From Sciurus carolinensis (Eukaryota; Chordata; Mammalia; Rodentia; Sciuridae), in NCBI RefSeq assembly GCF_902686445.1, contig NC_062227.1, positions 28,760,777-28,824,776 on the forward strand: 64,000 nt of DNA, written 5' to 3'. A program made the position numbers and the translations under genes. Shown one piece after another: positions 47,831 to 57,954 of this stretch. Below the pieces are notes generated by a model. That model saw only the letters and a program-made list of their open reading frames with translations. It did no database searches and was not told the origin of the DNA. Position 1 is the first letter of the stretch. Each line of letters begins with the position of its first letter.

Positions 47831-48350
47831 ATTTAGTCAACTCTGTATATTACATGTTCAATATAAGGAGAAAGAGGCACACATATAAAACCAATTATGT
47901 AAATCCTTTAAATTCCTACATTTGAGTTGGAAATTTTAATGTAGACTCATGATGTATTTCTAGATCTGACCACAAAAAAGACTAGAATCAACCAAAGAGC
48001 CAAAAGTATTCTTTCCTCTAGAAGTACAACATTTCCTAAAAGGAACAAGGGTTTTTTGTAGAAATAACTAATTTCAGATTTTGAGCAGAAAATGTACCAG
48101 GTGTCTTTGAAACATCTTGTAACCCAAAGAAAGAAGTCTATCAAAGACAATCAGGGTCATGTCAAAGAACTCAGGAGATAATTTGAGGTGTTCTCAACAA
48201 TCAAAAATGGGACAATTTGAGTATCAAAGAAAAAACAGTAATCTCTCTTTATCTGTGGGGAATACATTCCAAGACCCCAGAAACAGCAGATTGTACTGAT
48301 CCCTGGAATGTACTATGATTTTTACCCTGTGCCTACGTGTTTATAATATT
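47831..48350. other. No recognised gene or repeat
   Basis: AT-rich sequence with a small direct repeat ATTACTTATTTAGTCAA at 47805-47838. No coding content recognised. Confidence 0.4.
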
Positions 48351-48351
48351 A

Positions 48352-48486
48352 AATTTTTTTTTTTAGTTGCAGATGGACACAATACCTTTATTTTATTTAT
48401 TTATTTTTAAGCGGTGCTGAGGATTAAACCCAGTGCCTCACATGTGCTAGGCAAGTGTTCTTCCACTGAGCTACAACGCCAGCCCC
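48352..48486 (-). repeat. ID SINE, minus strand
   Basis: Reversed tail (poly(T), GTTGCAGATGGACACAATACC, (TTTA)n) then GCGGTGCTGAGGATTAAACC and CCACTGAGCTACAACGCC. The segment before the ID body is the same tail seen on plus-strand copies at 11825 and 30976. Confidence 0.88.
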
Positions 48487-48680
48487 TATGATAATATTTA
48501 ACTTATAAATCAGGCACAGTAACAGATAGTAACTACTAATGAATAAAAATAATTATAACAACATGCTGTACTAAAAGTTAAGTGAATGTGGTTTCTCTTG
48601 AAAGAGTCAAGACAAATATTTACATTTTGGGCTGTGTTTGACCGTAGGTAACTGAAACCACAGGGGGGAAAAGCATTATT

Positions 48681-48695
48681 AAGTAGGGACTTAAT
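48681..48695 (+). repeat. Left TSD of the full-length L1
   Basis: AAGTAGGGACTTAAT is repeated without mismatch at 54783-54797. The preceding TATT gives TT/AAGT at the nick, close to the known TT/AAAA preference of the L1 endonuclease. Confidence 0.95.
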
Positions 48696-48696
48696 G

Positions 48697-49155
48697 GGCT
48701 GCGGGCTCTCTTCACGGGGCGATCCAAGATGGCGGCCTAGAGGGAGACTGCACCCCCAGTTGCTCCACAACCCAGGAGTTAAGAAGGGGAGGCATTGAGA
48801 GACTCGGACTGAAGTGGAGCCACGGGTGAGTCTGCCCACTGGGTAAAGCTCAGCCCGGGTGGCAGGCCCAGATAGAGGTGGCTTATCGGAGCCGGGCAGG
48901 GCAGCTAGAGTCATCCACAGGCAGTCCTGCGCACTCCGGCGGTGGGCCCCGCCCACACAGCCAGCTTCTCCAGGTTCTCGGAACGGAACTGGCCCGCTAG
49001 TGAGAGCCTGTCTGAACAGAGCAGGCTCCGAGTCCCGGAGCCCCTGCAGTGCAGTGTACTCCTGCAAAGAACCAGCGGAGTGCCTCGATCTGCAATCAGC
49101 CTCAGGGATAAGGGCAGGGCAGCCGGAGACCTCTTCAGGCGGCTCTGCCCACTCC
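48697..49155 (+). repeat. 5' UTR tandem unit 1 (459 bp)
   Basis: GGCTGCGGGCTCTCTTCACG begins this unit at 48697 and the next one at 49156, a period of 459 bp. Units match almost perfectly for about 190 bp, then diverge progressively. Tandem 5' UTR monomers are known from mouse and rat L1. Confidence 0.93.
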
Positions 49156-49614
49156 GGCTGCGGGCTCTCTTCACGGGGCGATCCAAGATGGCGGCCTAGA
49201 GGGAGACTGCACTTCCAGTTGCTCCACAACCCAGGAGTTAAGAAGGGGAGGCATTGAGAGACTCGGACTGAAGTGGAGCCACGGGTGAGTCTGCCCACTG
49301 GGTAAAGCTCAGCCCGGGTGGCAGGCCCAGATAGAGGTGGCTTAGCAGAGCCGGGCAGGGCAGCTTGAGTCTTCCCAAGGTAGTCTTCCACACTCCGGCA
49401 GTGGGCTCTTCCCACACGGCCAGCTGCACGGTGCAGGCCCACAGTGAGAGCATTTCCGCACAGAGCCAGTTCCAAAACGTGGAACCAGTAGGGGGCTAGG
49501 GGCAGTATTCTTCGAATGAGCTGCTTTATCAGATTCCTCCAAGACATCAGGCTACTGAAGGCTGGGAGGTGATACACTGGAAATCTACTGGGACACTATA
49601 AGCCAATAGTGGAA
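49156..49614 (+). repeat. 5' UTR tandem unit 2 (diverging 3' part)
   Basis: Starts identically to unit 1 and carries the second CAAGATGGCGGCC motif. After about 49430 similarity to unit 1 fades, so the second unit merges into the unique 5' UTR segment before ORF1. The end coordinate is one period after the start and is nominal. Confidence 0.8.
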
Positions 49615-49653
49615 AACTGCAATATCTCAGGGTCCCACTGACAACTGACCATT

Positions 49654-50700
49654 ATGAGAAAACAAGGGAAGAAAATGTCCCAAACAAACCTAGATACTAC
49701 ATCAATAAAACCCAATGACAGCACAGCAGAAGAAATGTCAGAAAGGGAGTTCAGAATGTACGTAATTAAAACGATCAGGGAAGCTAATGAGGAGATGAAA
49801 GAGCAAATGCAGGCATTGAAGGAGGAGATGAAAGAGCAAATGCAGGCATTAAATGATCGCACCAATCAACAGTTAAAAGACCAAATACGGGAAGCAAGAG
49901 ATCATTTCAATAAAGAGTTAGAGATACTGAAAAAAAACCAAACTGAAATCCTTGAAATGAAGGAAACAATAAACCAAGTTAAAAACTCCGTAGAAAGCAT
50001 AACCAATAGGATAGAACACCTGGAAGACAGAACCTCAGACATTGAAGACAAAATATTTAACCTTGAAAACAAAGTTGAACAAACAGAGAAGATGGTAAGA
50101 AATCATGAACAGAATCTCCAAGAACTATGGGATATCATGAAAAGGCCAAATTTGAGAATTATTGGGATTGAGGAAGGCTTAGAGAAACAAACCAAAGGAA
50201 TGAACAATCTATTCAATGAAATAATAACAGAAAATTTCCCAAATCTGAAGAACGAAATGGAAAACCAAGTACAAGAGGCTTATAGAACTCCAAACATACA
50301 AAATTACAACAGACCCACACCAAGGCACATTATTATGAAAATACCTAACATACAAAATAAAGACAGAATTTTAAAGGCCGCGAGAGAAAAGAATCAAATT
50401 ACATTCAGAGGGAAACCAATAAGAATATCAGCAGATTTTTCAATCCAGACCCTAAAAGCTAGAAGGGCCTGGAACAACATATACCAAGCCCTGAAAGAAA
50501 ATGGATGCCAACCAAGAATCTTATACCCAGCAAAACTTACCTTCAAATTTGACAATGAAATAAGATCCTTCCATGATAAACAAAAGCTAAAGGAATTTAC
50601 AAAAAGAAAGCCAGCATTACAGAACATTCTCAGCAAAATATTCCATGAGGAAGAGATGAAAAACAACGATGCAAATCAGCAACAGGAGGCGCTAGCCTAA
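49654..50700 (+). CDS. L1 ORF1 protein (RNA-binding chaperone), intact
   Basis: A 348-residue frame with no internal stop. L1 ORF1 protein forms a coiled-coil trimer that coats L1 RNA in the cytoplasm and acts as a nucleic acid chaperone in the L1 ribonucleoprotein. Residues about 30-160 are rich in Glu, Lys, Gln and Asn with heptad spacing, the coiled coil (for example IEHLEDRTSDIEDKIFNLEN). Residues about 165-265 match the RNA-recognition domain (RPNLRIIGIEEG) and the remainder the C-terminal domain (ARRAWNNIYQALKENG). An 11-residue segment, EEMKEQMQALK/N, occurs twice in tandem at residues 46-67. The start at 49654 is chosen because it is the first ATG in frame after the 5' UTR and aligns with the decayed copies at 19822 and 40147. 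The length is in the usual 330-370 range. Confidence 0.96.
   Translation: MRKQGKKMSQTNLDTTSIKPNDSTAEEMSEREFRMYVIKTIREANEEMKEQMQALKEEMKEQMQALNDRTNQQLKDQIREARDHFNKELEILKKNQTEILEMKETINQVKNSVESITNRIEHLEDRTSDIEDKIFNLENKVEQTEKMVRNHEQNLQELWDIMKRPNLRIIGIEEGLEKQTKGMNNLFNEIITENFPNLKNEMENQVQEAYRTPNIQNYNRPTPRHIIMKIPNIQNKDRILKAAREKNQITFRGKPIRISADFSIQTLKARRAWNNIYQALKENGCQPRILYPAKLTFKFDNEIRSFHDKQKLKEFTKRKPALQNILSKIFHEEEMKNNDANQQQEALA
49789..49854 (+). repeat. In-frame 33-bp tandem duplication in ORF1
   Basis: Units 49789-49821 and 49822-49854 differ only in the last few bases (TTGAAG against TTAAAT). Each encodes 11 residues of the coiled coil. Mouse and rat L1 ORF1 have length-variable repeats in the same domain, so such changes appear tolerated. 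Confidence 0.92.
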
Positions 50701-50731
50701 AGGAATAGCCAAATAAAGGAGAAACCAAATC

Positions 50732-53700
50732 ATGTCAAAAACAAATATGAGTCAATTGACTGGGAATACAAATCATATCACAATAATAACCCTGAATGTT
50801 AATGGCCTGAATTCATCAATCAAAAGACACAGACTGGCAGATTGGATTAAAAAGAAAAATCCAACAATTTGCTGCCTGCAAGAGACTCATCTCATAGAAA
50901 GAGACACCCATAGACTAAAGGTGAAAGGATGGGGAAAAACATACCATGCACACGGACACAGCAAAAAAGCTGGAGTATCCATCCTCATCTCAGATAATGT
51001 GGACTTCAAACCAAAACTAGTCAGAAGGGATAAAGAAGGACATTACATGCTGCTTAAGGGAAGCATAAATCAGCAAGACATAACAATCATAAATATCTAT
51101 GCCCCGAACATTGGCTCATCCACGTACGTCAAACAAATCCTTCTCAATTCCAGAAATCAAATAGACCACAACACAATAATACTAGGCGATTTTAACACAC
51201 CTCTCTCACCACTGGATAGATCGTCCAAACAAAAATTGAATAAAGAAACTATAGATCTCAACAACACAATCAGCAATTTAGACTTAACGGACATATATAG
51301 AATATACCATCCAACAAAGAATGAATACACTTTCTTCTCAGCAGCACATGGATCCTTCTCTAAAATAGACCATATTTTATGCCACAAAGCTACTGTTAGT
51401 AAATACAAGAAGATAGAGATACTACCTTGTACTCTATCAGATCATAATGGATTGAAACTAGAAATAAATGACAGAATAAAAAACAGAAACTTCTCCAATA
51501 CCTGGAGACTAAATAATACACTATTATATGATGAATGGATAACAGAAGACATCAGTAGGGAAATAAAAAAATTCTTAGAAGTAAACGAGAACAAAGACAC
51601 ATCATATCAAAATCTCTGGGACACTATGAAAGCAGTACTTAGAGGAAGATTTATTTCATGGGGTGCATTCAAAAAAAGAAGTAGAAATCAACAAATAAAC
51701 GAGTTAACACTACAGCTCAAAGCACTAGAAAAAGAAGAGCAGACCAATACCAAAAGTAGTAGAAGACAGGAAATAGTTAAAATCAGAGCCGAAATCAACG
51801 AAATCGAAACAAAAGAAACAATCGGAAAAATTAATAAAATAAATAGTTGGTTCTTTGAAAAAATAAATAAAATTGATAAACCCTTAGCCACACTAACAAA
51901 GAGAAAGAGGGAGAAAACTCAAATTACTAAAATTCGGAATGAACAAGGAAACATCACAACAGACACGAGTGAAATACAAAACATAATTAGAAGCTATTTC
52001 GAAAATCTATACTCCAACAAAACAGAAAACCTTGAAGACATCAACAAATTTCTAGAGACATATGAACTACCTAAACTGAACGAGGAGGACATACACAACT
52101 TAAATAAACCAATTTCAAGCAATGAAATAGAAGAGGTCATCAAAAGCCTACCAACAAAGAAAAGTCCAGGACCAGATGGGTTCTCAGCCGAGTTCTACAA
52201 AACCTTTAAAGAAGAGCTCATTCCAATACTCCTCAAACTATTCCATGAAATAGAAGAGGAGGGAACCCTACCAAACTCGTTCTATGAAGCCAATATCACC
52301 CTGATACCTAAACCAGACAGAGACACATCAAGGAAAGAAAATTTCAGACCAATATCCTTAATGAACATCGATGCAAAAATTCTCAACAAAATTTTAGCAA
52401 ATCGCATACAAATATATATTAAAAAGATAGTGCACCACGATCAAGTGGGTTTTATCCCAGGGATGCAAGGTTGGTTCAACATTCGGAAATCAATAAATGT
52501 CATTCACCATATCAACAGACTTAAAGTTAAGAATCACATGATTATTTCAATAGATGCAGAAAAAGCATTTGATAAAATACAGCATCGCTTCATGCTCAAA
52601 ACACTAGAAAAAATTGGGGTAATGGGAACATTCCTAAACATTATAAAGGCCATCTACGCTAAGCCCATGGCTAATATCATTCTAAATGGTGAAAAACTGA
52701 AAGCGTTCCCCCTAAAAACTGGAACAAGGCAGGGATGCCCTCTTTCACCGCTTCTATTCAACATCGTCCTTGAGACTCTAGCCAGAGCAATCAGACAAAC
52801 CAAAGAAATTAAAGGGATACGAATAGGAAAAGAAGAACTCAAACTATCCCTGTTCGCTGATGACATGATTATATATTTAGAGGAACCTGGAAATTCCACC
52901 AGAAAACTTTTAGAACTCATAAGTGAATTCAGTAAAGTAGCAGGTTACAAGATCAATGCTCATAAATCCAATGCATTTTTATACATAAGTGATGAATCTT
53001 CAGAAAGAGAAATTAGGAAAACTACCCCATTCACAATAGCATCGAAAAAAATAAAATACTTGGGAATCAATCTCACAAAAGAGGTGAAAGACCTCTACAA
53101 TGAGAACTACAGAACACTAAAGAAAGAAATTCAAGAAAACCTTAGAAGATGGAAAGATCTCCCATGTTCCTGGATAGGCAGAATTAATATCGTCAAAATG
53201 GCTATACTACCTAAAGTTCTATACAGATTCAATGCAATTCCAATTAAAATCCCAATGATGTACCTCGCAGAAATAGAGCAAGCAATTATGAAATTCATCT
53301 GGAAGAATAAAAAACCTAGAATAGCTAAAGCAATCCTCAGTAGCAAGAGCGAAGCAGGGGGTATTGCAATACCAGATCTTCAACTCTACTACAAAGCAAT
53401 AGTAACAAAAACGGCATGGTATTGGTACCAAAATAGACAGGTAGATCAATGGTACAGAATAGAGGACATGGACACAACCCAAATAAATACAATTTTCTCA
53501 TACTAGACAAAGGTTCCAACAATATGCAATGGAGAAAAGATAGCCTCTTCAACAAATGGTGCTGGGAAAACTGGAAAACTATATGCAATAGAATGAAACT
53601 AAACCCCTATCTCTCACCCTACACAAAACTCAACTCAAAATGGATCAAGGACCTCGGAATCAGACCAGAGACCCTGCATCTTATAGAAGAAAAAGTAGGT

Positions 53701-54579
53701 CCAAATCTTCAACTTGTTGGCTCAGGATCAGATTTCCTTAACAGGACTCCCATAGCACAAGAAATAAAAGCAAGAATCAACAACTGGGATAGATTCAAAC
53801 TAAAAAGCTTTCTCTCAGCAAAGGAAACTATCAGAAATGTGAAGAGAGAGCCTACAGAGTGGGAGAATATCTTTGCCAACCATACCTCAGATAGAGCGCT
53901 AATTTCCAGAATCTATAAAGAACTCAAAAAACTCTACACGAAGAATACAAATAATCCAATCAACAAATGGGCTAAGGAAATGAACAGACACTTCACAGAA
54001 GAAGATGTACAAGTAATCACCAGATATATGAAAAAATGTTCAACATCCCTAGTAATAAGGGAAATGCAAATCAAAACTACCCTAAGATTTCATCTCACCC
54101 CAATTAGAATGGCGATTATCAAGAATACAAGCAACAATAGGTGTTGGCGAGGATGTGGTGAAAAAGGAACACTCATACATTGCTGGTGGGGTTGCAAATT
54201 AGTGCAACCACTCTGGAAAGCAGTGTGGAGATTCCTCAGAAAGCTTGGAATGGAAACACCATTTGACCCAGCTATCCCACTCCTTGGCCTATACCCAAAG
54301 GACTTAAAATCAGCATACTACAGAGATACAGCCACATCAATGTTCATTGCTGCTCAATTCACCATAGCCAGATTGTGGAACCAACCTAGATGCCCTTCAG
54401 TTGATGAATGGATAAAGAAACTGTGGCATATATATACAATGGAATATTACTCCGCAATGAAGAATGATAAAATTATGGCATTTGTAGGCAAATGGTCGAA
54501 ATTGGAGAATATCATGCTAAGTGAGATAAGCCAATCTCAAAAAACTAAAGGACGAATGATCTCGCTGATAAGCGGATGA
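50732..54579 (+). pseudogene. L1 ORF2: endonuclease, reverse transcriptase, Cys-rich; one frameshift
   Basis: ORF2 protein nicks target DNA and copies L1 RNA at the nick. Frame 1 (50732-53506, 924 codons) holds the apurinic-like endonuclease: LNVNGLN near residue 22, catalytic Glu51 in [12 protein letters not shown] with Asp153, and SDHNG with Asp237-His238. The reverse transcriptase has [11 protein letters not shown] and FADDM with Asp710-Asp711. Frame 2, in use by about 53480, continues to the stop at 54579 and holds the C-terminal cluster CWRGCGEKG...HCWWGC (near 54139-54198). The total length, about 1280 codons, fits the family. The break appears to be one A missing in ACAACCC near 53476: the L1 copies at 42533-42540 and 24351-24360 have AAACCC there. 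The premature stop removes the C-terminal third, which is known to be needed for efficient movement. Confidence 0.95.
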
Positions 54580-54752
54580 GGACATATAATGGGGGGTGGG
54601 ACGGGCTAGCATTAGGTTTAGGGTTAGGTTTAGAGTTAGGCTAAGGAGAGCAGTAAGAATGAAGGAAAGAAGGACTGTGTAGAGGGAAAAGAGGGGTGGG
54701 AGGGGTGGGGGGGAGGGGAAAAATATAATAAACATCATTACCCTATGTAAAC

Positions 54753-54754
<2 letters not shown>
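54580..54754 (+). other. L1 3' UTR with G-rich and telomere-like tracts
   Basis: A purine-rich tract at 54693-54718 has G runs separated by single A or T bases, a G-quadruplex candidate. At 54611-54640 five TTAGG-like units occur (including TTAGGGTTAGG), resembling degenerate vertebrate telomere repeat. Both also appear, in modified form, in the truncated copy at 22090-22213. Confidence 0.85.
54727..54732 (+). terminator. L1 polyadenylation signal AATAAA
   Basis: AATAAA lies 23 bp before the first A of the poly(A) tail at 54755, the usual spacing for cleavage and polyadenylation. Confidence 0.88.
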
Positions 54755-54782
<28 letters not shown>

Positions 54783-54787
<5 letters not shown>

Positions 54788-54797
54788 GGGACTTAAT
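54783..54797 (+). repeat. Right TSD of the full-length L1
   Basis: Perfect copy of AAGTAGGGACTTAAT at 48681-48695, immediately after the poly(A) tail. Confidence 0.95.
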
Positions 54798-54979
54798 TAT
54801 GACTTTAATTAGTAAATGGACTAAAACATAAAATATATTTAAAAGTCCATGAATACATAGGATAATAATTATAAAAACATTCATTGATCATTTTATTCTG
54901 AAAACTAATAAAGGGAAAGAGGTCAAACAATTATCCTGCTTTGCGTGAACAAACTCAACCTCAGAGTAGCCAAATTGTT

Positions 54980-55440
54980 GGTTTGGGATTTATTTATTTA
55001 TTTATTTTTATTTTAAATTTTTAAAATTTGTTCTAATCAGTTATACATGACAGTAGAATGATTTGTACATTTTGATAAATCATACATAAAAGGCACACAA
55101 CCTCCCATTTTTCTGATTGCACATATTGTAAGATCACATTGATCATGTAGTCATGCATGTACACAAGGTAATAATATCTGTTTGACTCTATTATCCTTCC
55201 TGTCCCCACACCTCTTCCCCTTCCTTCACTCCCCTCTACCTAATGGATATTCATCACGAAACTTAGAATGGAACCACCATTTGACCCAGCTATGCCACTC
55301 CTTGGTTTATACCCTAAGGACTTAAAATCAGCATAGTACAGTGATGCAGCCACATCAATGTTTACAGAAGTTCAGCTCACAATAGCTGAAATTACAGACC
55401 AAATTAGGTGTCCTTCAACAGATGAATGGATTAAAAAAGT
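54980..55440 (-). mobile_element. L1 fragment with 5' inversion
   Basis: T-rich sequence and a reversed L1 3' UTR (54980-55250, with TCAGTTATACATGACAGTAGAATG) are followed by 55256-55440 in plus orientation, matching the ORF2 C-terminal region (ACCATTTGACCCAGC, ACTTAAAATCAGCATAG). Opposite orientation of adjoining L1 parts, with the 3' end at the poly(T) side, is the known outcome of twin priming. Confidence 0.75.
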
Positions 55441-55471
55441 TTTTTTTTTTTTTTTCTTAAAGAATATCAGC

Positions 55472-55577
55472 AAATAGGGCTAGGGATATAGCTCAGTTGG
55501 TAGAGAGCTTGGGCCCTGGGTTCAATCTCCAGCACCGCCAAAAAAAAAAAAAAAAAAAAAAAAAGAAAGAAAGAAAG
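55472..55577 (+). repeat. ID SINE with internal deletion, 13-bp TSD
   Basis: ATAGCTCAGTTGGTAGAGAGCTT then jumps to GGGCCCTGGGTTCAATC, losing about 18 bp of the usual body. The tail is poly(A) plus (GAAA)n. AAAGAATATCAGC flanks it at 55459-55471 and 55578-55590. Confidence 0.93.
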
Positions 55578-55590
55578 AAAGAATATCAGC

Positions 55591-56455
55591 TAATAAATTA
55601 AATATATTAAGTAAATTATACCAATTTGATTGCATCTAGGTAGTGATCATTCCTGGATGTTAAAAACATGTTCATTTGAGAAAGACTGATGGGGTCTAGG
55701 GCAGATATTTCTGATGCTGGTGTGTCATCCCCTTGGAAAAACTGATTTTAGCCAAGCTCTGATGGACAGATACACTTAGATTCCTTTTGCACAGTCAACA
55801 TCTTGCCTCAATGCACATGGAGCCTCTTCTGTCATTCCTTGAGTTCCTCTAGCTCCAGTATTCTCATTCAACCTAGCGAGTGGAATAGTTAATGTTCCTA
55901 TGGGCAAATTTCAACCAAGAGATGGGAACCAATGGACAAAAGCTCTTGCCTCCTGTTTTCTGGGTGGACAGTTCTTAGAGGTCTTTGTGCTTCTCAGGAG
56001 GTCATGGTAGAAATGTTCACACACACTTTCGTTGCTTTTTCTTTCTTCCCTGATCTATAGCTACTGTTTCCTGGGATCATCTCTTAAAACTTCCTGCACC
56101 CAAGTTCTTATTCCAGACTCTATTTAGAGGAACCAAAACTAGAACTGCAAGAGAGATAACCAGACACTGTGTCTCTAGCATGTATTATTGTAAAAAATTC
56201 AGCTTGAATCTGTCAGGCCTCTAGATTTAACTTCCAGTTCATAGGGACATGTGCCCTGGATATATGCTACTAGTAATCCAGAGTGTGGGGAAATCTATAG
56301 GACAAATGACCCAGTATCTTCTACAACTCATTGGCACAAGGGGAAAAAAAAAGAGAGAGAGGAGAAACCTATAGATTAAAATAATATTAAGAGACCTATT
56401 ATCCAAATCTATGGGTTTAGAACAAACTATATGTAAAAATTATAAATTAAAAATT
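55591..56455. other. No recognised gene or repeat
   Basis: Unique-looking sequence. No long frame, no recognised family. Confidence 0.4.
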
Positions 56456-56458
56456 ACA

Positions 56459-56565
56459 GGGCTGGGGTTGTGGCTCAGTGATGGAGCGCTTGCCTGGCAT
56501 GTGTGAGGCACTGGATTGGATCCTCAGCACCATATTAAAAAAAAAAAAAAAAATAAAGGTATAAA
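56459..56565 (+). repeat. ID SINE
   Basis: GGGCTGGGGTTGTGGCTCAG and GGATTGGATCCTCAGC with an A-rich tail. Confidence 0.88.
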
Positions 56566-56608
56566 AACTACATGCAAAACTAGAAAGTGTAGTTTAAAAA
56601 AATTACGA

Positions 56609-56700
56609 AGGGCTGCGGGGGTAGCTCAGTGGTAGAGTACTTGCTTAGCATGCACAGACCCTGGGTTCAATAGCCAGCACCACCAAAATAGGGAAAAAAA
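56609..56700 (+). repeat. ID SINE
   Basis: GGGCTGCGGGGGTAGCTCAG, then GGGTTCAATAGCCAGCACC and an A-rich end. It lies 45 bp from another ID, an independent insertion. Confidence 0.88.
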
Positions 56701-57299
56701 CCAACTGGGGAAGTGGTTGATATTAATAGGAAGAGTTACAATTTTTAAATTTTATTTGATTATGTAGAAAAAGAATCCTATTTTTTATAGATACATACTA
56801 AAGCATTTAGGATTGAGATGTTGTTTGGGATTTGCTTTAAATTAATCCAGTTCATGAGGAAATGAGCGGGGTACAGATGAAATGAGATCATTTCATGATA
56901 ATGACATGGAGATGAGTGATGGATGGGGGGTGTTTAAATTATGATTAATAAATTTTTTCTCATGAATGTGTATCTCTAAAGACACAAAATAAGAAACTAA
57001 TGTACCAGAACTTCCAAAACAGACATATGCTGTGGCCTTATGCTGAGCCATTTGGCTTCTTTGTCCCTCTGGGATTGTTATTTGTGAAACAGGAGCACAT
57101 GCAGATTAACACAGTGTTTTCTTGCAGGAAGTGCTGGGCTCCTATCAAACGGGCATGATCTTTGGGTAATCTTTGTGGTGGCTACTGGGAACTGAAAATG
57201 AGGTCTTGGTGATGCATTTGCACATGTTCAATGTCTGTTAAGGAAACTTACAAATTCATTCCCCCGGCTAGTCTCTATTTTTGATTCTTTAAACTTGTA
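56701..57299. other. No recognised gene or repeat
   Basis: AT-rich sequence without recognisable content. Confidence 0.4.
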
Positions 57300-57895
57300 C
57301 TCTTTTTAAAAAAAATAGATTTTATTTTTTTTTAAGTTTTACTGAGGTATGAGTGACAAATAAAATTGTATATATTTAAGCAGTTCAAAGTGATGTTTTG
57401 ATACATATACCTTATGAAACAACGATCAGACTTGACCTAATTAGCATATCTATCACAGTTTAGGTAAAAAATGTAAGTCACATAGTTAGTTTTTTGGCGG
57501 TGAGAACATATAAGATCTACTCTCTTAGCAAATTTCAAGTATAAACTGCAGTGCTGTTACCCTTGGCCACCATTCTGTACTTTAGAACTGATTCATTTTA
57601 TAAGTGAAATGACCAACATCTCCCCATTTTCCTCCATCCTTCAGTCCCTGGTAACCACTGGTTTGTTCTCTGTTTCTATTAGTTTGATTTTTTTTTTTTA
57701 AGATTCTACATGTAAGTGATATTATTAAGTATTTATCTTTTTGTGCTTGGTTTATTTTAGTAAGTGAAATGTTTTTCAGGTTCATCCTTGTGGTTGCAAA
57801 TGGCAAGATTTCCTCCTTTTTTAAGGCTGAACAATATTTATATATAATATAAATATCTAGACTTTTCTTTCTTTTCCTTTCCTTTTTCTCTTTTC

Positions 57896-57954
57896 TCCTT
57901 CCTTCCTTCCTTCCTTCCTTCCTTCCTTCCTTCCTTCCTTCCTTCCTTCCTTCC
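57896..57954. repeat. (CCTT)n microsatellite
   Basis: About 14 uninterrupted CCTT units, next to the ID fragment at 57955. The GRKE-repeat frames on the minus strand are this microsatellite translated. Confidence 0.95.

Larger units (their letters stand above)
48510..49547 (-). other. Long antisense frame across L1 5' UTR
   Basis: From ATG at 49547 (minus strand) to the stop at 48510, 345 codons stay open; without requiring ATG the frame begins at a GTG at 49577. It crosses both 459-bp units, so much of the predicted product is a repeated 153-residue segment, Arg/Pro/Ser-rich with many Leu and Gly. The frame continues past the L1 5' end into flanking DNA. Primate L1 has an antisense ORF0 in its 5' UTR, but sequence relation is not shown. 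High GC content by itself lengthens open frames, and no Kozak or expression evidence exists. Confidence 0.35.
48696..49653 (+). promoter_or_regulatory. L1 5' UTR promoter region with CpGs
   Basis: GC- and CpG-rich compared with the surrounding AT-rich DNA. Each repeat unit carries a CAAGATGGCGGCC motif (48725-48737 and 49184-49196), which fits the YY1 core AANATGGCG. YY1 binding near the L1 5' end is known to set the transcription start in human L1; its role here is inferred. Transcription is expected near 48696. Confidence 0.75.
48696..54782 (+). mobile_element. Young full-length L1 retrotransposon
   Basis: A complete 6.1-kb non-LTR retrotransposon: GC-rich 5' UTR (48696-49653), intact ORF1 (49654-50700), 31-bp spacer, ORF2 with a single break (50732-54579), G-rich 3' UTR, AATAAA (54727-54732) and a poly(A) tail of about 28 A. 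The 15-bp target-site duplication is perfect, the tail is pure, and ORF1 is intact, all signs of recent insertion. It would move by target-primed reverse transcription from an RNA made from its own 5' UTR promoter. It is probably inactive itself because ORF2 is frameshifted. The truncated copy at 21593 is from the same or a very close subfamily. Confidence 0.97.

Noticed and set aside
48697..49614. Tandem units considered as a CRISPR-like or satellite array
   Set aside because: Only two 459-bp units exist, they sit exactly at the L1 5' end, and there are no short repeats with spacers.
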